A DNA stretch of 64,000 bases from Protula sp. h YS-2021 (taxonomy: Eukaryota > Annelida > Polychaeta > Sabellida > Serpulidae). Positions 1-8,755 of this stretch are shown here, in pieces. Positions within the stretch are counted from its first letter, which is position 1, and each line of letters starts with the position of its first letter. The DNA lies in assembly GCA_949752745.1 (NCBI GenBank), contig OX457026.1:49259673-49323672 (forward strand), read 5' to 3'. The notes below the pieces were generated by a model. It saw only the letters and a list, made by a program, of their open reading frames with translations, was not told where the DNA came from and did no database searches. The translations under genes and the position numbers were made by a program.

Positions 1-1
1 A

Positions 2-1638
2 CACATTCGTGATACGTATCTAACACGCTATTACAGGGACACAAAGGGTAGTAGGTTAACAGAGGCAAGGATTCAAAGTGATGTGTGTGGTGAACGTTTA
101 TTTGGTTTAGTAGAATGTGATTTAGAGGTGCCGGAACAGTGGGAAACTGATATTGATCGTCGTTTATGCATCGATATGCAAACGCCTTTTGAAAACAAAC
201 TATCTCCTAAAGAATACTTTGGCGAAATGTCCCCAATATTTGCTACATGTGACATTCCGTTTGAAGCTTTTGGGGGTCATATGCAGGACTATGTCCAAAC
301 AAACAACCTTTCTCAAGACGCTCGTACACTTCTTGTGGGAGGGTTAAGAGCCAAACGCATTTTGCTTGCGACGCCACTCTTAAAGTGGTATCTTGAACAT
401 GGTTTGGTGGTGTCAAAAATCCACCGCGTCGTTGAATTCACGCCTCAGTATTGTTTTAAAGAATTTGCGGATATGGTGTGTGATGCCAGACGTGAAGGAG
501 ATGTTGACAAAGCAAAAGCTATTATTGCAGATACATGTAAATTATGGGGTAACAGTGCGTATGGAAGTTTGTTGATGAATAAATCAAAATTCCGCGAACA
601 TGTGTATGTTGAGGGAAACAAACAGCTAAAACTAAAAGTCAATGACCCACGTTTCCGTCATCTCACTGAGCTTGATGATGACATGTATGAAATTGAAATG
701 GCGAAGCATAGTGTTGATCAAGATGTTCCAAATTATTTAGGATTTTTTATACTTAACTATGCAAAACTCCACATGCTCAGGTATTACTATGATTGTCTAG
801 ATCACTTTTAGGTAGGTAATGCTTTGAGATGTTACAATGTGACACAGACAGTTTATACTTTGCAATAAGTGAGCAAAATTTTGATGATACAGTGAAGCCA
901 GAGTTAAAATCTGACTTCACTGACAGAATTGAAAACAGTTGTCACATTGATAAAATTTCGGCTGATGGGGAATATTAGTACCCACGTACTTGTTGTGAAG
1001 AACATAAACGCTATGACAAGAGAACCCCTGGGTTCATGAAATTGGAGGCTACGGGTGAACTAATGGTGTGTTTATGTTCCAAGACTTACTTCCTGACAGA
1101 TTCCAACAACTCACACAAATTAACTTCCAAGGGGGTTCAAAAGAGTAGAATAGATAACGCATTAGACATATTCACAAAGGTCCTGAACAACAAAACAAAC
1201 AGTAGCGTAACTAATATGGGGTTTCGGGCGAAAGATAACACAATGTATACGTATAATCAACACAAAACAGGATTTACCTATTTTTATGTAAAGAGAGAAG
1301 TGCTTGCAGATGGTATCCACACTAAGCCGCTTGAAATCACTTTGTGCCCATTGCGAAATGGTCATATTTGCTATGTAGATGAGAAGTCGATACTTTCAAA
1401 CTATCAAAGTAGTTATATATACAATGGTTTTGTAGAGGGTTCGAATGATGATTTGTTTATCTCTGCTCACCAGATGTATCTGTACGCAAAAGCTATGTTT
1501 CATGAGTTACACGAGTTGGCAGAAGAAATTAAGGCTTGTTCTTCAATCTTTGAGTTATATCACAAAAATGTTCACATACAGCCGTCTTTGGAGTGGTTAG
1601 ATTGTAGAGTTGAAAAAATGGAACAGATTTTGCTTTAA
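2..1638 (+). pseudogene. Protein-primed DNA polymerase B, C-terminal part, running into a NADAR domain; broken
   Basis: This is the palm/thumb part of a protein-primed family B polymerase, which would replicate the element from terminal-protein primers. The reading frame is open from base 2 and shows motif B (KLWGNSAYGSLL, near base 540). It stops at 809-811. Motif C (CDTDSLYF, near 838-860) lies in the next frame, so there is a frameshift between about 800 and 830. A second break is the in-frame TAG at 976-978. From 1036 a 200-residue frame holds the polymerase tail (VCLCSKTYF; FYVKREVLADGIHTKPLEI) and passes without a stop into a NADAR-like segment. The fusion is therefore visible in one frame, although the gene as a whole is dead. 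Polymerase identity is firm; the ancestral start lies outside the window. Confidence 0.88.
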
Positions 1639-1876
1639 AGTGGTGTTGGAGTAGTGAGTTTAGAGATGTATTGGAATCTGTTGATCATGTTGTGGTTTGT
1701 GGTAAAGACAAATTCTGGACGTGTGGGTTAAAGAATAGCGAAGCGCGAGTTAGTATACCAGGTGAGTATCCAGGTAATAACATGCTTGGGAAATTGTTAA
1801 TGGAAACAAGGGAATTCGTTAGAGGTGTTGATCGCGAGGAAACAATGAGAGCAATTCATGAACAGTTTTATGCATG
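1345..1876 (+). pseudogene. NADAR domain (YbiA-like N-glycosidase fold), fused downstream of polymerase B, frameshifted
   Basis: The first half (about 1,360-1,615) follows the polymerase tail in frame and reads SILSNYQSSYIYNG then ISAHQMYLYAKAMFHELHELAEEI, the NADAR pattern of a small-SNF start followed by a YxYxKAxxH helix. The second half is in another frame (about 1,620-1,830): LKWCWSSEFRDVL, then KDKFWTCGL and PGEYPGNNMLGKLLMETR, matching the WxxGL and G-N-x-LG-x-LLM signatures of NADAR. A one-step frameshift near 1,615-1,638 separates the halves. NADAR proteins of this superfamily are known to act on ADP-ribose linked to guanine, and some phage members counter DarT toxins. The assignment is by motif reading. 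The domain tail merges into a 77-bp tandem repeat. Confidence 0.72.
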
Positions 1877-2030
1877 AGAGAAACAAGGGAATTTGTTCGA
1901 GATGTTGATCGCGAGGAAACAATGAGAGCAATTCATGAACAGTTTTATGCATGGGAGAAATAAGGGAATTTTTTCGAGGTGTTGATCGCGAGGAAACAAT
2001 GACAGTACTTTATGCCTAGTATTATGCGTG
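1800..2030 (+). repeat. 77-bp tandem repeat, three copies
   Basis: The segment starting GTTGATCGCGAGGAAACAATG occurs at 1827, 1904 and 1981, exactly 77 bp apart. The first copy is the coding end of the NADAR frame. Because 77 is not a multiple of three, later copies fall into other frames and carry stops. The last copy is degraded on its right side. Confidence 0.9.
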
Positions 2031-2205
2031 AGAGAAAATGATAATATAAATAATAATGATGGTGTTGTTTCAAAATGAACTTGATTTGATGAAATGATGT
2101 GTTATTTATTATTAAATTATAATACATGTGTTGATCAAAAGTTAAATAAAATGAAATCAATCATATTAAATATTTTAGTTGTTGTTTGTATTTTATCCTG
2201 TAAAC
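2031..2205. other. AT-rich gap before the ATPase gene
   Basis: No gene is visible. The stretch is rich in A and T, with several ATAATA/TTATTA runs, and probably holds the end of the polymerase transcript and the promoter or leader of the ATPase operon-like block. No clear TATA-Inr pair was found. Confidence 0.4.
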
Positions 2206-2802
2206 ATGTATTTTTGTTCTCCCACCACAATAACGATAACAGGGTGTACGTCCAGTGGTAAAACCACATGGTTAAGGAAAGTCCTACGTCACAATTTATT
2301 TGAAATACCGCCAAAGAGAATAATCTATTGTTATGGTATTTTTCAAGATTGGTTTGATGAAATGAATGGTGTTGAATTTGTGCATGGATTACCTTCATCG
2401 TTTGAACAAAATGGTACAGGAGATCATAATGTAATAATTTTGGATGATCTGCAGGACGTAGTGACTAAGAGCAAAGATGTCGAGAATCTATTCACACGTT
2501 TCTCACACCATAACTGTGTGACCGTGATATATATCACACAGAATGCTTTTTATCAGGGAAAACATTCAAGAACCATTGCTTTAAATACACACTACACAGT
2601 TCTATTTAAAAACCCTCGAGCATCTACTCAAGTTCGTGCTTTAAGCACTCAAACTGGTCTACGAAATTTAGTGGAAGCATATGATGACTGCATGAAAGAA
2701 AAATACGGATATTTAATTCTCGATCTACACCCTGGAACAGAAAATACATATCGCATGAAGACACATATTTTCCCAGAAGAGGACACAATCATATATCAAT
2801 AA
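2206..2802 (+). CDS. Polinton genome-packaging ATPase (FtsK/HerA, A32-like)
   Basis: About 198 residues, a typical length for the small packaging ATPase of Polintons and related viruses, which pumps DNA into the capsid. The first in-frame ATG is at 2206; an upstream TTG is not a likely start. The Walker A motif GCTSSGKT lies at residues 13-20 and the Walker B strand VIILDD at about 76-81. The later YITQNAF segment fits the sensor/Q motif region of the family, and the tail GYLILDLHP is typical. It opens a compact block of eight + strand genes and lies 67 bp before the pX-like gene. The frame is intact, in contrast to the polymerase upstream. Confidence 0.88.
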   Translation: MYFCSPTTITITGCTSSGKTTWLRKVLRHNLFEIPPKRIIYCYGIFQDWFDEMNGVEFVHGLPSSFEQNGTGDHNVIILDDLQDVVTKSKDVENLFTRFSHHNCVTVIYITQNAFYQGKHSRTIALNTHYTVLFKNPRASTQVRALSTQTGLRNLVEAYDDCMKEKYGYLILDLHPGTENTYRMKTHIFPEEDTIIYQ

Positions 2803-2869
2803 ACAAAATATAAAAGGTAATATTTGTCAAATGTTCATTCATTTACATTTAAAGCATTGAAGGAAAAAC

Positions 2870-3184
2870 ATGTCGAAACATTTATTAAAAAATAAAGAAT
2901 TTCTACAGCTTGTTCTTAACTCATCACTCGATCAAGCTGCTGCACTTATTGATACGATAACGGAAGAGCAAATATTATTGCTAAGTGAAATTGCTCATAA
3001 TATTTTACACCTACCGCTACCAAAGAAAGCGCAACTGCTTGTGTTTAAAAAGAAAAAGCTTTTTGAGTCGATTGCAAGTAAAAAGTTGAACAAAGCTGAG
3101 AAGAGGAAACTTATTCGCAAAAACTACAAGCATTTACTTTTAACACTTTGGGCTCTAAAGCCACAGCTTTCTCAACTACAATGA
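2870..3184 (+). CDS. Small basic pX-like Polinton protein
   Basis: 104 residues. The first half is helical and rich in Leu/Ile (EEQILLLSEIAHNILHLPLP), the second is strongly basic (KKKKLFESIASKKLNKAEKRKLIRKNYKHLL). This shape matches the small basic protein found beside the ATPase and integrase in many Polintons and adintovirus-like elements, often likened to the adenovirus core peptide pX. It probably binds packaged DNA, but that is inference. Its stop codon TGA (3182-3184) overlaps the ATG of the next gene (3181-3183) as ATGA. Confidence 0.62.
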   Translation: MSKHLLKNKEFLQLVLNSSLDQAAALIDTITEEQILLLSEIAHNILHLPLPKKAQLLVFKKKKLFESIASKKLNKAEKRKLIRKNYKHLLLTLWALKPQLSQLQ

Positions 3185-3726
3185 AGAAAAGTGTTCTTAT
3201 TCCTTACGAACGTTATTTGTTCTATCAGAAAAACGTTAAAGGTAACACTGAACCAGATATAGAAAGTAAAGAAGAACCAGTGTCGCACCAGAAATCTGTT
3301 TTGGACTTTACAGATACAACAGAATCAACCTCAGAACCAACGTTGACTTCGTCTGAAAAACTAAAACCGGAAGTTATTCTCGCCCTCCTTCCAAAACGCA
3401 ATCGTACAAAAGCACAAGCACTGTTGAACATCATTGATCAGCATCCTACTCTGGACTGGAATAAAAGTGGTGAATTATTATTGAACAAACAGCCTATACA
3501 GTTTTGTCACATCACGGACTTACTGCACGATGCATTGAACAATACGCGATACGAACCAGTAGGATCCGTTGAGCTGTACTCGAATTTGGGGAATATACCT
3601 GTTTCACTGATTTCAAATCCTAGGCGAAGAGATTTACTAGGAGGAAAAACTTTACCACCCCCAGGGATACCGGACAAACCTGCAGTTCCTTTGAATAATT
3701 GGAAAGTCCTGTGGAAGAGTTTATGA
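3181..3726 (+). CDS. Polinton companion protein upstream of integrase, function unknown
   Basis: 181 residues from the ATG at 3181, the first ATG of the frame. It begins KKSVLIPYERYLFYQ, has a Ser/Thr/Glu-rich linker (about residues 20-65), then a conserved-looking core (EVILALLPKRNRTKAQALLNII; DWNKSGELLLNKQPI; ITDLLHDALNN; PVGSVELY) and a Pro/Gly tail. The same architecture is common in Polinton and adintovirus gene clusters between the pX-like protein and integrase. Its function is not known to me. Both ends are ATGA overlaps (3181-3184 and 3723-3726), which is unusual for a eukaryotic locus. Confidence 0.6.
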   Translation: MKKSVLIPYERYLFYQKNVKGNTEPDIESKEEPVSHQKSVLDFTDTTESTSEPTLTSSEKLKPEVILALLPKRNRTKAQALLNIIDQHPTLDWNKSGELLLNKQPIQFCHITDLLHDALNNTRYEPVGSVELYSNLGNIPVSLISNPRRRDLLGGKTLPPPGIPDKPAVPLNNWKVLWKSL

Positions 3727-4832
3727 TGTTGAGTAAAGACAAGCAAGATTATTTAAGGAGGATATACTTCACCCCGAGTAGCCCAGCAGCATTTTCAGGC
3801 GTAAATAAAGTGTGGAACATGATAAAAGAAGAAGCAAAAGTCTCTAAGAAAGAACTACGAGATTGGTTGCTTGAACAAGACACATATTCCTCTCACAGAC
3901 AGGCAATTCACAAATTTAAAAGACCAAAAATTGTTGTTGCTTCAAAAAACGCAATTTTTGGATCTGACGTGGCGTATATGCTGCGTTTTGAAAAAGATAA
4001 TGATGGATACGGATTCTTCGTTGTTTTTATTGATTTGTTTACAAGATATGCATGGGCATATCCTCTTAAAACCTTGCGTGGGAGTGAAATGGTTAAAGTA
4101 ATGAAAGAATTATTTGATTCAGAAAAATGTGACAAACTATTCACGGATGGCGGTTCGGAATATAATAACGCACTCGTGAAGGCTTACTTAAAGAAGGAAG
4201 ACATAATGCACTACACAAGTACGGGAGAGAAAAAAGTTGCACACGCAGAGCGATTAATAAAAACTTTGAAATTGAAACTCATCAAGTATATGGACGAAAA
4301 CAATACACATCGGTGGATAGACGTTTTGGATGATTTTGTCAACAGCTATAATTCCGGTCATCACACGGTTATCATGATATCCCCAGCACAAGCGCGTAAT
4401 GCTGATCAGTACACTCTGTGGGCAAATCAATACATCCCAAAACCGAAAGTAAAGAGGGAGCCAGGAAAGCCACGTAATAAAAACCTATATAGATTCAAAC
4501 AGGGGGATCGTGCAAAACTCCTCGCAACTCGCCGTCCATTTACACGAGAATATGATCAGAAATTTACAACCGAAGTGTTCACAATTACTGACAGAAAAGT
4601 TAACAGTGGCATACCAATGTACTCCATCAAGGATGAACAAAACGACCCCATTATTGGGTATTTTTATGAGAAGGAGTTGCTTAAAGTAATTGTTCCAGAA
4701 GACAAGGCTTATAAAATTGAGAAAGTGTTGCGTAGACGAACCAGGAATGGGCAGAAGGAGTTGTTTGTTAAATTTAAAGATTATCCAAAGAAATTTAATG
4801 CATGGGTGAGCCATATCGATTATTTAAAATAA
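3723..4832 (+). CDS. Polinton retroviral-type integrase with C-terminal chromodomain
   Basis: 369 residues from the first ATG at 3723 (an upstream TTG at 3699 is discarded). The rve core carries Asp at about residue 82 (FGSDVAYM), Asp at about 142 (LFTDGGSEYNN) and Glu at about 176 (AHAERLIKTL), so all three catalytic acids are present; the two later ones are 34 residues apart. An SH3-like basic region follows (FKQGDRAKLLATRRPF), then a chromodomain-like end (EKVLRRRTRNGQKELFVKFKDYP, then FNAWVSHIDYL) that may read chromatin marks when choosing targets. It inserts the element, making 6-bp duplications. The frame is intact and the ATG overlaps the upstream stop. Confidence 0.92.
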   Translation: MMLSKDKQDYLRRIYFTPSSPAAFSGVNKVWNMIKEEAKVSKKELRDWLLEQDTYSSHRQAIHKFKRPKIVVASKNAIFGSDVAYMLRFEKDNDGYGFFVVFIDLFTRYAWAYPLKTLRGSEMVKVMKELFDSEKCDKLFTDGGSEYNNALVKAYLKKEDIMHYTSTGEKKVAHAERLIKTLKLKLIKYMDENNTHRWIDVLDDFVNSYNSGHHTVIMISPAQARNADQYTLWANQYIPKPKVKREPGKPRNKNLYRFKQGDRAKLLATRRPFTREYDQKFTTEVFTITDRKVNSGIPMYSIKDEQNDPIIGYFYEKELLKVIVPEDKAYKIEKVLRRRTRNGQKELFVKFKDYPKKFNAWVSHIDYLK

Positions 4833-4874
4833 AACTATAAATTACAAACTCATTTGAACTAGAGTAACTTCACC

Positions 4875-5261
4875 ATGTTACACCTGTTTTTATCATCAAT
4901 CGATTCGCTCGATTATCACCCTAACAATTCGCCCTATGATTTCCCATGTGAGCTGCCGAAGTCACTAACTGGATCTTTTAAAAGTGCTCTTGCTGAAATA
5001 TCTTACTCCTCCCAGGGTGATGAACTTTACGTGTTTAGTGATATATGTGAACAGAGCTTGATCTTTGATCAAACATTGCCAATACTGAGGATTGTAAAGC
5101 ACCCAGACGAATTTAGGCAACTGTACTTCTTTGGTGTGACCAGGAAAAATATTCAACGCGTAAGGATATATATTAGAAATAAAGATTTGGAAGTTCCGTC
5201 GCAGGATATTGGTTCAGTCCGCTGCACCTTACTCCTGTTTGAAGATAAAAGACTTGTTTAA
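4875..5261 (+). CDS. Candidate penton/minor capsid protein of the Polinton
   Basis: 128 residues in the slot between integrase and capsid genes. Readable landmarks are YHPNNSPYDFPCELP near the N-terminus, GSFKSALAEISYSS, the patch FSDICEQSLIFDQTLPILRIV, and a C-terminal beta-rich part (NIQRVRIYIRNKDLEVPSQ, then VRCTLLLFE). This matches the pattern of a family that accompanies the major capsid gene in many animal Polintons (ALAEI, SD-x2-xP-x-I-x-D-xL-P-x-LR, then a strand-rich end) and is thought to be the vertex protein. It is shorter than many relatives. A structure prediction would decide whether it is a single jelly roll. Confidence 0.5.
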   Translation: MLHLFLSSIDSLDYHPNNSPYDFPCELPKSLTGSFKSALAEISYSSQGDELYVFSDICEQSLIFDQTLPILRIVKHPDEFRQLYFFGVTRKNIQRVRIYIRNKDLEVPSQDIGSVRCTLLLFEDKRLV

Positions 5262-5303
5262 CTTTGCAAACCATCATTTCTAAAAAACATTTGCACAGTC
5301 AAC

Positions 5304-5642
5304 ATGGATTTCACAAAACACGAGAAAAAGTGGATCGATTTCTATGATAAAATGGGAGAAGGTCGGATTCCTTACAGCGCAAAATTTTATAACATAGACG
5401 ATTACTTGGAAAACGTAACACCACAAGAAGGACACGCAGATCCAAGTATTAAGCTTATTAGCCCAACAGCTGCTCAGGTAGAGCAGGCACGTCTCCAGAT
5501 GAAACGTTCATTGGCTGAGAGAATTGTACCACCTAAGAAGAGACGATACTATTCAAAACGGCGCACAGCCTCAAAAGCTACTAAGCGCCGACCTAAAAAA
5601 ATAAAACACAGACGAAAAGACGGAGAATATCCTCAAAACTGA
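5304..5642 (+). CDS. Basic Polinton protein, likely virion core/nuclear protein
   Basis: 112 residues. The N-terminal half is mixed (KKWIDFYDKMGEGRIPYSAKFY); the C-terminal half is very rich in Lys and Arg (PPKKRRYYSKRRTASKATKR and onward), resembling a nuclear localisation signal or DNA-condensing tail. It lies directly upstream of the major capsid gene, where Polintons and adenovirus-like elements often place a small basic internal protein. I do not recognise a named family. DNA binding is inferred from composition alone. Confidence 0.55.
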   Translation: MDFTKHEKKWIDFYDKMGEGRIPYSAKFYNIDDYLENVTPQEGHADPSIKLISPTAAQVEQARLQMKRSLAERIVPPKKRRYYSKRRTASKATKRRPKKIKHRRKDGEYPQN

Positions 5643-5751
5643 ACAGGAAAAAGAAGCAACGGAAAACAAAGAAAGGCTGGAATAGAAAATGATAAAATGT
5701 TCTACCAACACGAATTGTCTTCATTTCTCTTTTGTACGCTGACAAAGAACC

Positions 5752-7038
5752 ATGTCTATGATCAACAACGAACTTGCTCTGTTCCAACCCGCCCCAAAAC
5801 AGGTTGGTGTGGACGAGGTGGTTTGGATAAATTTTAGACCAGTTGGGCAGATCAGTAAGAGTTCAACTATTGAGTTCCAAATACCTGGTACAAGTTCTGA
5901 TTATATTTTGTTGTCAAAAACACGACTGCATGTAAAAGATCGCATTTTGCGATCGGATGGAGTTACCCCTGTCGATTCAACCGATAAAGTTGGACTTGTG
6001 AATTTATCTCTACACTCATTATTTAGACAAGTAGATATTGCCCTTCAACAACAAGTTATTACCACGACAGTTGGTGTTCAATACCCCTTCAAAGCTTATG
6101 CCGATGTACTTCTCAACTATGGTCACGATGCAAAAGACAGTCAACTGCAGGCAGAGGGGTATTACAAGGACCCTGCAGGGTACATGGATTCTGAAAACAA
6201 TGGAGGTTACATCCAACGCAAGTCCCTAACACAAAATGGTATTGCCGATTTGGAATCACCAATCCATCTGGACGTGGTCCAGCAATCAAAAGCAATCCCG
6301 AACGGAATCCAGATAACCTTAAAACTTTTTCAAAACGATGACAGCTTTCGACTTCAATCAATTGAAGGAAAGGATTATGAAGTAGAAATAACTGACGCAG
6401 TGCTTAAAGTGTGCCATTTGAAATTAAACGCAAGTGTTGTAGTAGCACACAACGAACGTTTCAAAAAATCACCCGCTATCTATCCATTTTGGAAAAGCGA
6501 TATTAAGACGTTTGGAATCGCAACCGGAAGTTATACGTTCTCCATTGATGACGCGTTCCATGGACTGGTTCCCTCCAAATTGATAGTGGCCTTGGTGGGC
6601 AGTGACGCATATTCAGGAAATTTTAAGAAAAATCCTTTTAATTTCAAACATTACAACTTAAACTTTCTGGAGCTGGCAGTAGATGGGCGGTCTGTCCCAA
6701 CAGTACCTTTTCAACCACATTTTCAGGAGGACCCAGCTGATGAAGGGCGATATTTAGATACTGGATACGTTCACGAGTATTTAAGTTTATTCAGATCGGA
6801 ATATCCTCAAGACGAAGGAAACTCGATACAACGCAGTGACTACGCAGAGGGTTACACCATTTTCGTGTTTGACGTGAAGCCTGGCACAAAAGACAATTTG
6901 TGTTCCCCCGTCGGAAAAGGTCATACTCGGTTAACTGCTCGATTCGCAACTGCGCTTCCAAATCCTGTCACACTGGTGGCCTACGGACTGTTTCCAAGTG
7001 AATTCAAGATTGATCAGGCGCGAAACGTAATAATATGA
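5752..7038 (+). CDS. Polinton major capsid protein (double jelly roll, hexon-like)
   Basis: 428 residues. The start PTQT-like segment, here FQPAPKQVGVDEVVWINFRP, is followed by the strand STIEFQIPGTSSDYILLSKT, the turn LVNLSLHSLFRQVDIALQQQ, and YPFKAYADVLLNYGHDAKDSQ, all hallmarks of the Polinton double jelly-roll capsid protein. The second jelly roll includes FHGLVPSKLIVALVGSDAYSG, FKHYNLNFLELAVDGRSVP and the C-terminal FDVKPGTKDNL with LTARFATALPNPVTLVAYG. The length is in the family range and the frame is intact. ATG 5752 is used; ATG 5758 is also possible. The stop overlaps the protease start as ATGA. It would assemble the icosahedral shell if the element makes particles. Confidence 0.9.
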   Translation: MSMINNELALFQPAPKQVGVDEVVWINFRPVGQISKSSTIEFQIPGTSSDYILLSKTRLHVKDRILRSDGVTPVDSTDKVGLVNLSLHSLFRQVDIALQQQVITTTVGVQYPFKAYADVLLNYGHDAKDSQLQAEGYYKDPAGYMDSENNGGYIQRKSLTQNGIADLESPIHLDVVQQSKAIPNGIQITLKLFQNDDSFRLQSIEGKDYEVEITDAVLKVCHLKLNASVVVAHNERFKKSPAIYPFWKSDIKTFGIATGSYTFSIDDAFHGLVPSKLIVALVGSDAYSGNFKKNPFNFKHYNLNFLELAVDGRSVPTVPFQPHFQEDPADEGRYLDTGYVHEYLSLFRSEYPQDEGNSIQRSDYAEGYTIFVFDVKPGTKDNLCSPVGKGHTRLTARFATALPNPVTLVAYGLFPSEFKIDQARNVII

Positions 7039-7472
7039 ATACGTTCCAACTTGAGAAGTACATGAAGAGTGACCCATACATTCGACGCTTTTATGGAGGA
7101 GTTCTTGCTGCTGACCAATTACCAGCAAAAGTGAAAAAGCCTTGTATATTTATTGTTAATACTGACCCAATATCTCTACCAGGTTCGCATTGGGTAGTAA
7201 TGTACATGGATAGAATTAACGAACATTTTGATTCAGCTGGTATGAAGCCCAGTAGTGATTTTGAAGCATATCTTATAGCTAAAGGACCAAAATATATGTA
7301 TAACTATGAACGTGTTCAAAACTTTGACACAAACACATGTGGATTGTTTTGTTTGTTTTACTCATATTTTCGGTGTAGAGGACACTCTTTTAATGAAGTA
7401 ATGAACATGTTTAAAGATAATTTAAAACTGAATGAAATACTTGTACGAATGTTTTATTCTTTAACGTCATAA
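7035..7472 (+). CDS. Adenain-like cysteine protease of the Polinton
   Basis: 145 residues, about the length of Polinton maturation proteases (clan CE, adenovirus protease-like). His 52 (PGSHWVVMYMD), an acidic partner at about Asp 66 (EHFDSAG) and Cys 102 (NTCGLFCLFY) form the expected triad in the correct order; Gln 95 is a candidate oxyanion residue. It would cleave capsid precursors. It begins inside the capsid stop codon (ATG 7035-7037, TGA 7036-7038), so its translation may depend on the capsid frame. A consensus AATAAA lies about 35 bp after its stop, at 7508-7513. Confidence 0.88.
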   Translation: MNTFQLEKYMKSDPYIRRFYGGVLAADQLPAKVKKPCIFIVNTDPISLPGSHWVVMYMDRINEHFDSAGMKPSSDFEAYLIAKGPKYMYNYERVQNFDTNTCGLFCLFYSYFRCRGHSFNEVMNMFKDNLKLNEILVRMFYSLTS

Positions 7473-7894
7473 GCGGAATTGCAACCAAATTGATTGGTAT
7501 TGCATGTAATAAATGAACGGATTTTTTTTTCTTATCATAGAATTTAATGTTTGGTCTTCGGTTATTGCGTAAATAAACTTTAATGATTTTGTTTTGTAGT
7601 GATATAAATCAAACTTTTGTAAATAATAATAATTAACATGTAGTAAAATAAAATAAAGATAAAGTTAAAACATGTTTATTTTATGTTTATTCAACATGTA
7701 AAGTGCATGTTTTTATCTTATTTTTATTGTTCAGTTACAAACTTATTAACCACCACACAATCAATTATAATTCAATGATACATAATATAATTACATTATA
7801 TACGTGCTTTAATGGTTTTGTCTTACTGTCACTATCTAAGATCATCATATAAATAGTCACATTCATCATTTGAACTAAAAAAGTTAGCATATGT
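7473..7894. other. AT-rich convergent intergenic region with poly(A) signals
   Basis: About 420 bp between the + strand protease and the - strand gene that ends at 7895. It is strongly AT-rich and holds AATAAA-type signals for the + strand (7508-7513, more around 7,570 and 7,650) and TTTATT-type signals for the - strand. I see no gene. It is the meeting point of the two transcription units. Confidence 0.6.
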
Positions 7895-8755
7895 TCAAAG
7901 TTTGAGATATCCAAATAGTCTGTCATATGGATCAGGTAACATACTATCCATGCACGTACAATCACACTGAATATCTAGCTGCCCCCTCTGCTGGACTAAC
8001 TTGTACAGCTTGTTGTCATCAATATATTTCGGCATAATCACTTTCCAGCCCATTGCATTATTAAGAAGTTCCAAAGATTTCTCCAGCACAACTTCGGCCT
8101 TTGCGGTTGTGAAATGGTACAGAACTGCCTCCTCCCACTCTTGCAAACAGCCCGTTACAGGCGACATGTGCGACCATTGCGCAGGTGCGTCGTACGCACA
8201 CCCAATACAGTTCTTTTTCAAGTAATTGCCAATTTCTTCACATATCCTGTATGCGTACAATCTCATCACGATGTCACTATCCTTCATGCGTGGAGCCAAA
8301 CCATAGCTGAGATCGTCGTCATTTTCTGACGTGGCTGCTTCCTTGACAAGGTGCCATTTGCCATTTGAAGATATGAAGATGATGTCCTGTTTGGTCGCGT
8401 TGTTGATTATACCCAACTTAGACACAAGTTTTCTCCATTCTTCCTGACTAAGATTGATATATTTATCGAATACGTCATCGCCCTTCGTTACTCTTTCGTG
8501 GAAAGAGACATAACCTTGCCCACGAAACTGCGATATTCTAACATCCTTTGTGGACGAAATAGTCAGTCCGTATTCGCTTTCAGCTTTCAAAGTGTTTGAT
8601 ATTGTCTCTATGTTGTTGTTTACAAATGTCCATGCCTTATGTGAAAAGGTAATCCATTTTACATTCCGGAAGAGCTGGATAAATATTCCAAATTTCCCAA
8701 CTGACACTCTAATCTTTAATCCGTTGGTCAGGTTAAACGTGTTTCTGGCTTCCAT
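7895..8755 (-). CDS. Tandem PC4-like domain protein with Cys/His C-terminal region
   Basis: 286 residues. Two N-terminal segments each look like a p15/PC4-type single-stranded nucleic acid binding unit: residues about 10-50 (LKIRVSVGKFGIFIQLF then WITFSHKAWTFVNNNI) and about 62-115 (YGLTISSTKDVRISQFRGQG, VSFHERV, then KYINLSQEEWRKLVSKL). The C-terminal half is unique here and carries a possible metal-binding cluster, CIGCAYDAPAQWSH followed by further Cys, and ends with CDCTCMD. Homologous tandem units occur at 51,225-51,548 and 59,213-59,588 in element 2, both ending with the pattern YIN-x5-W. A role in replication or transcription is inferred from the fold resemblance only. Confidence 0.6.
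   Translation of the reverse strand: MEARNTFNLTNGLKIRVSVGKFGIFIQLFRNVKWITFSHKAWTFVNNNIETISNTLKAESEYGLTISSTKDVRISQFRGQGYVSFHERVTKGDDVFDKYINLSQEEWRKLVSKLGIINNATKQDIIFISSNGKWHLVKEAATSENDDDLSYGLAPRMKDSDIVMRLYAYRICEEIGNYLKKNCIGCAYDAPAQWSHMSPVTGCLQEWEEAVLYHFTTAKAEVVLEKSLELLNNAMGWKVIMPKYIDDNKLYKLVQQRGQLDIQCDCTCMDSMLPDPYDRLFGYLKL

Noticed and set aside
3148..3180. Earlier starts for the companion protein (3148) and integrase (3699)
   Set aside because: Both are TTG codons; the first ATGs are at 3181 and 3723.
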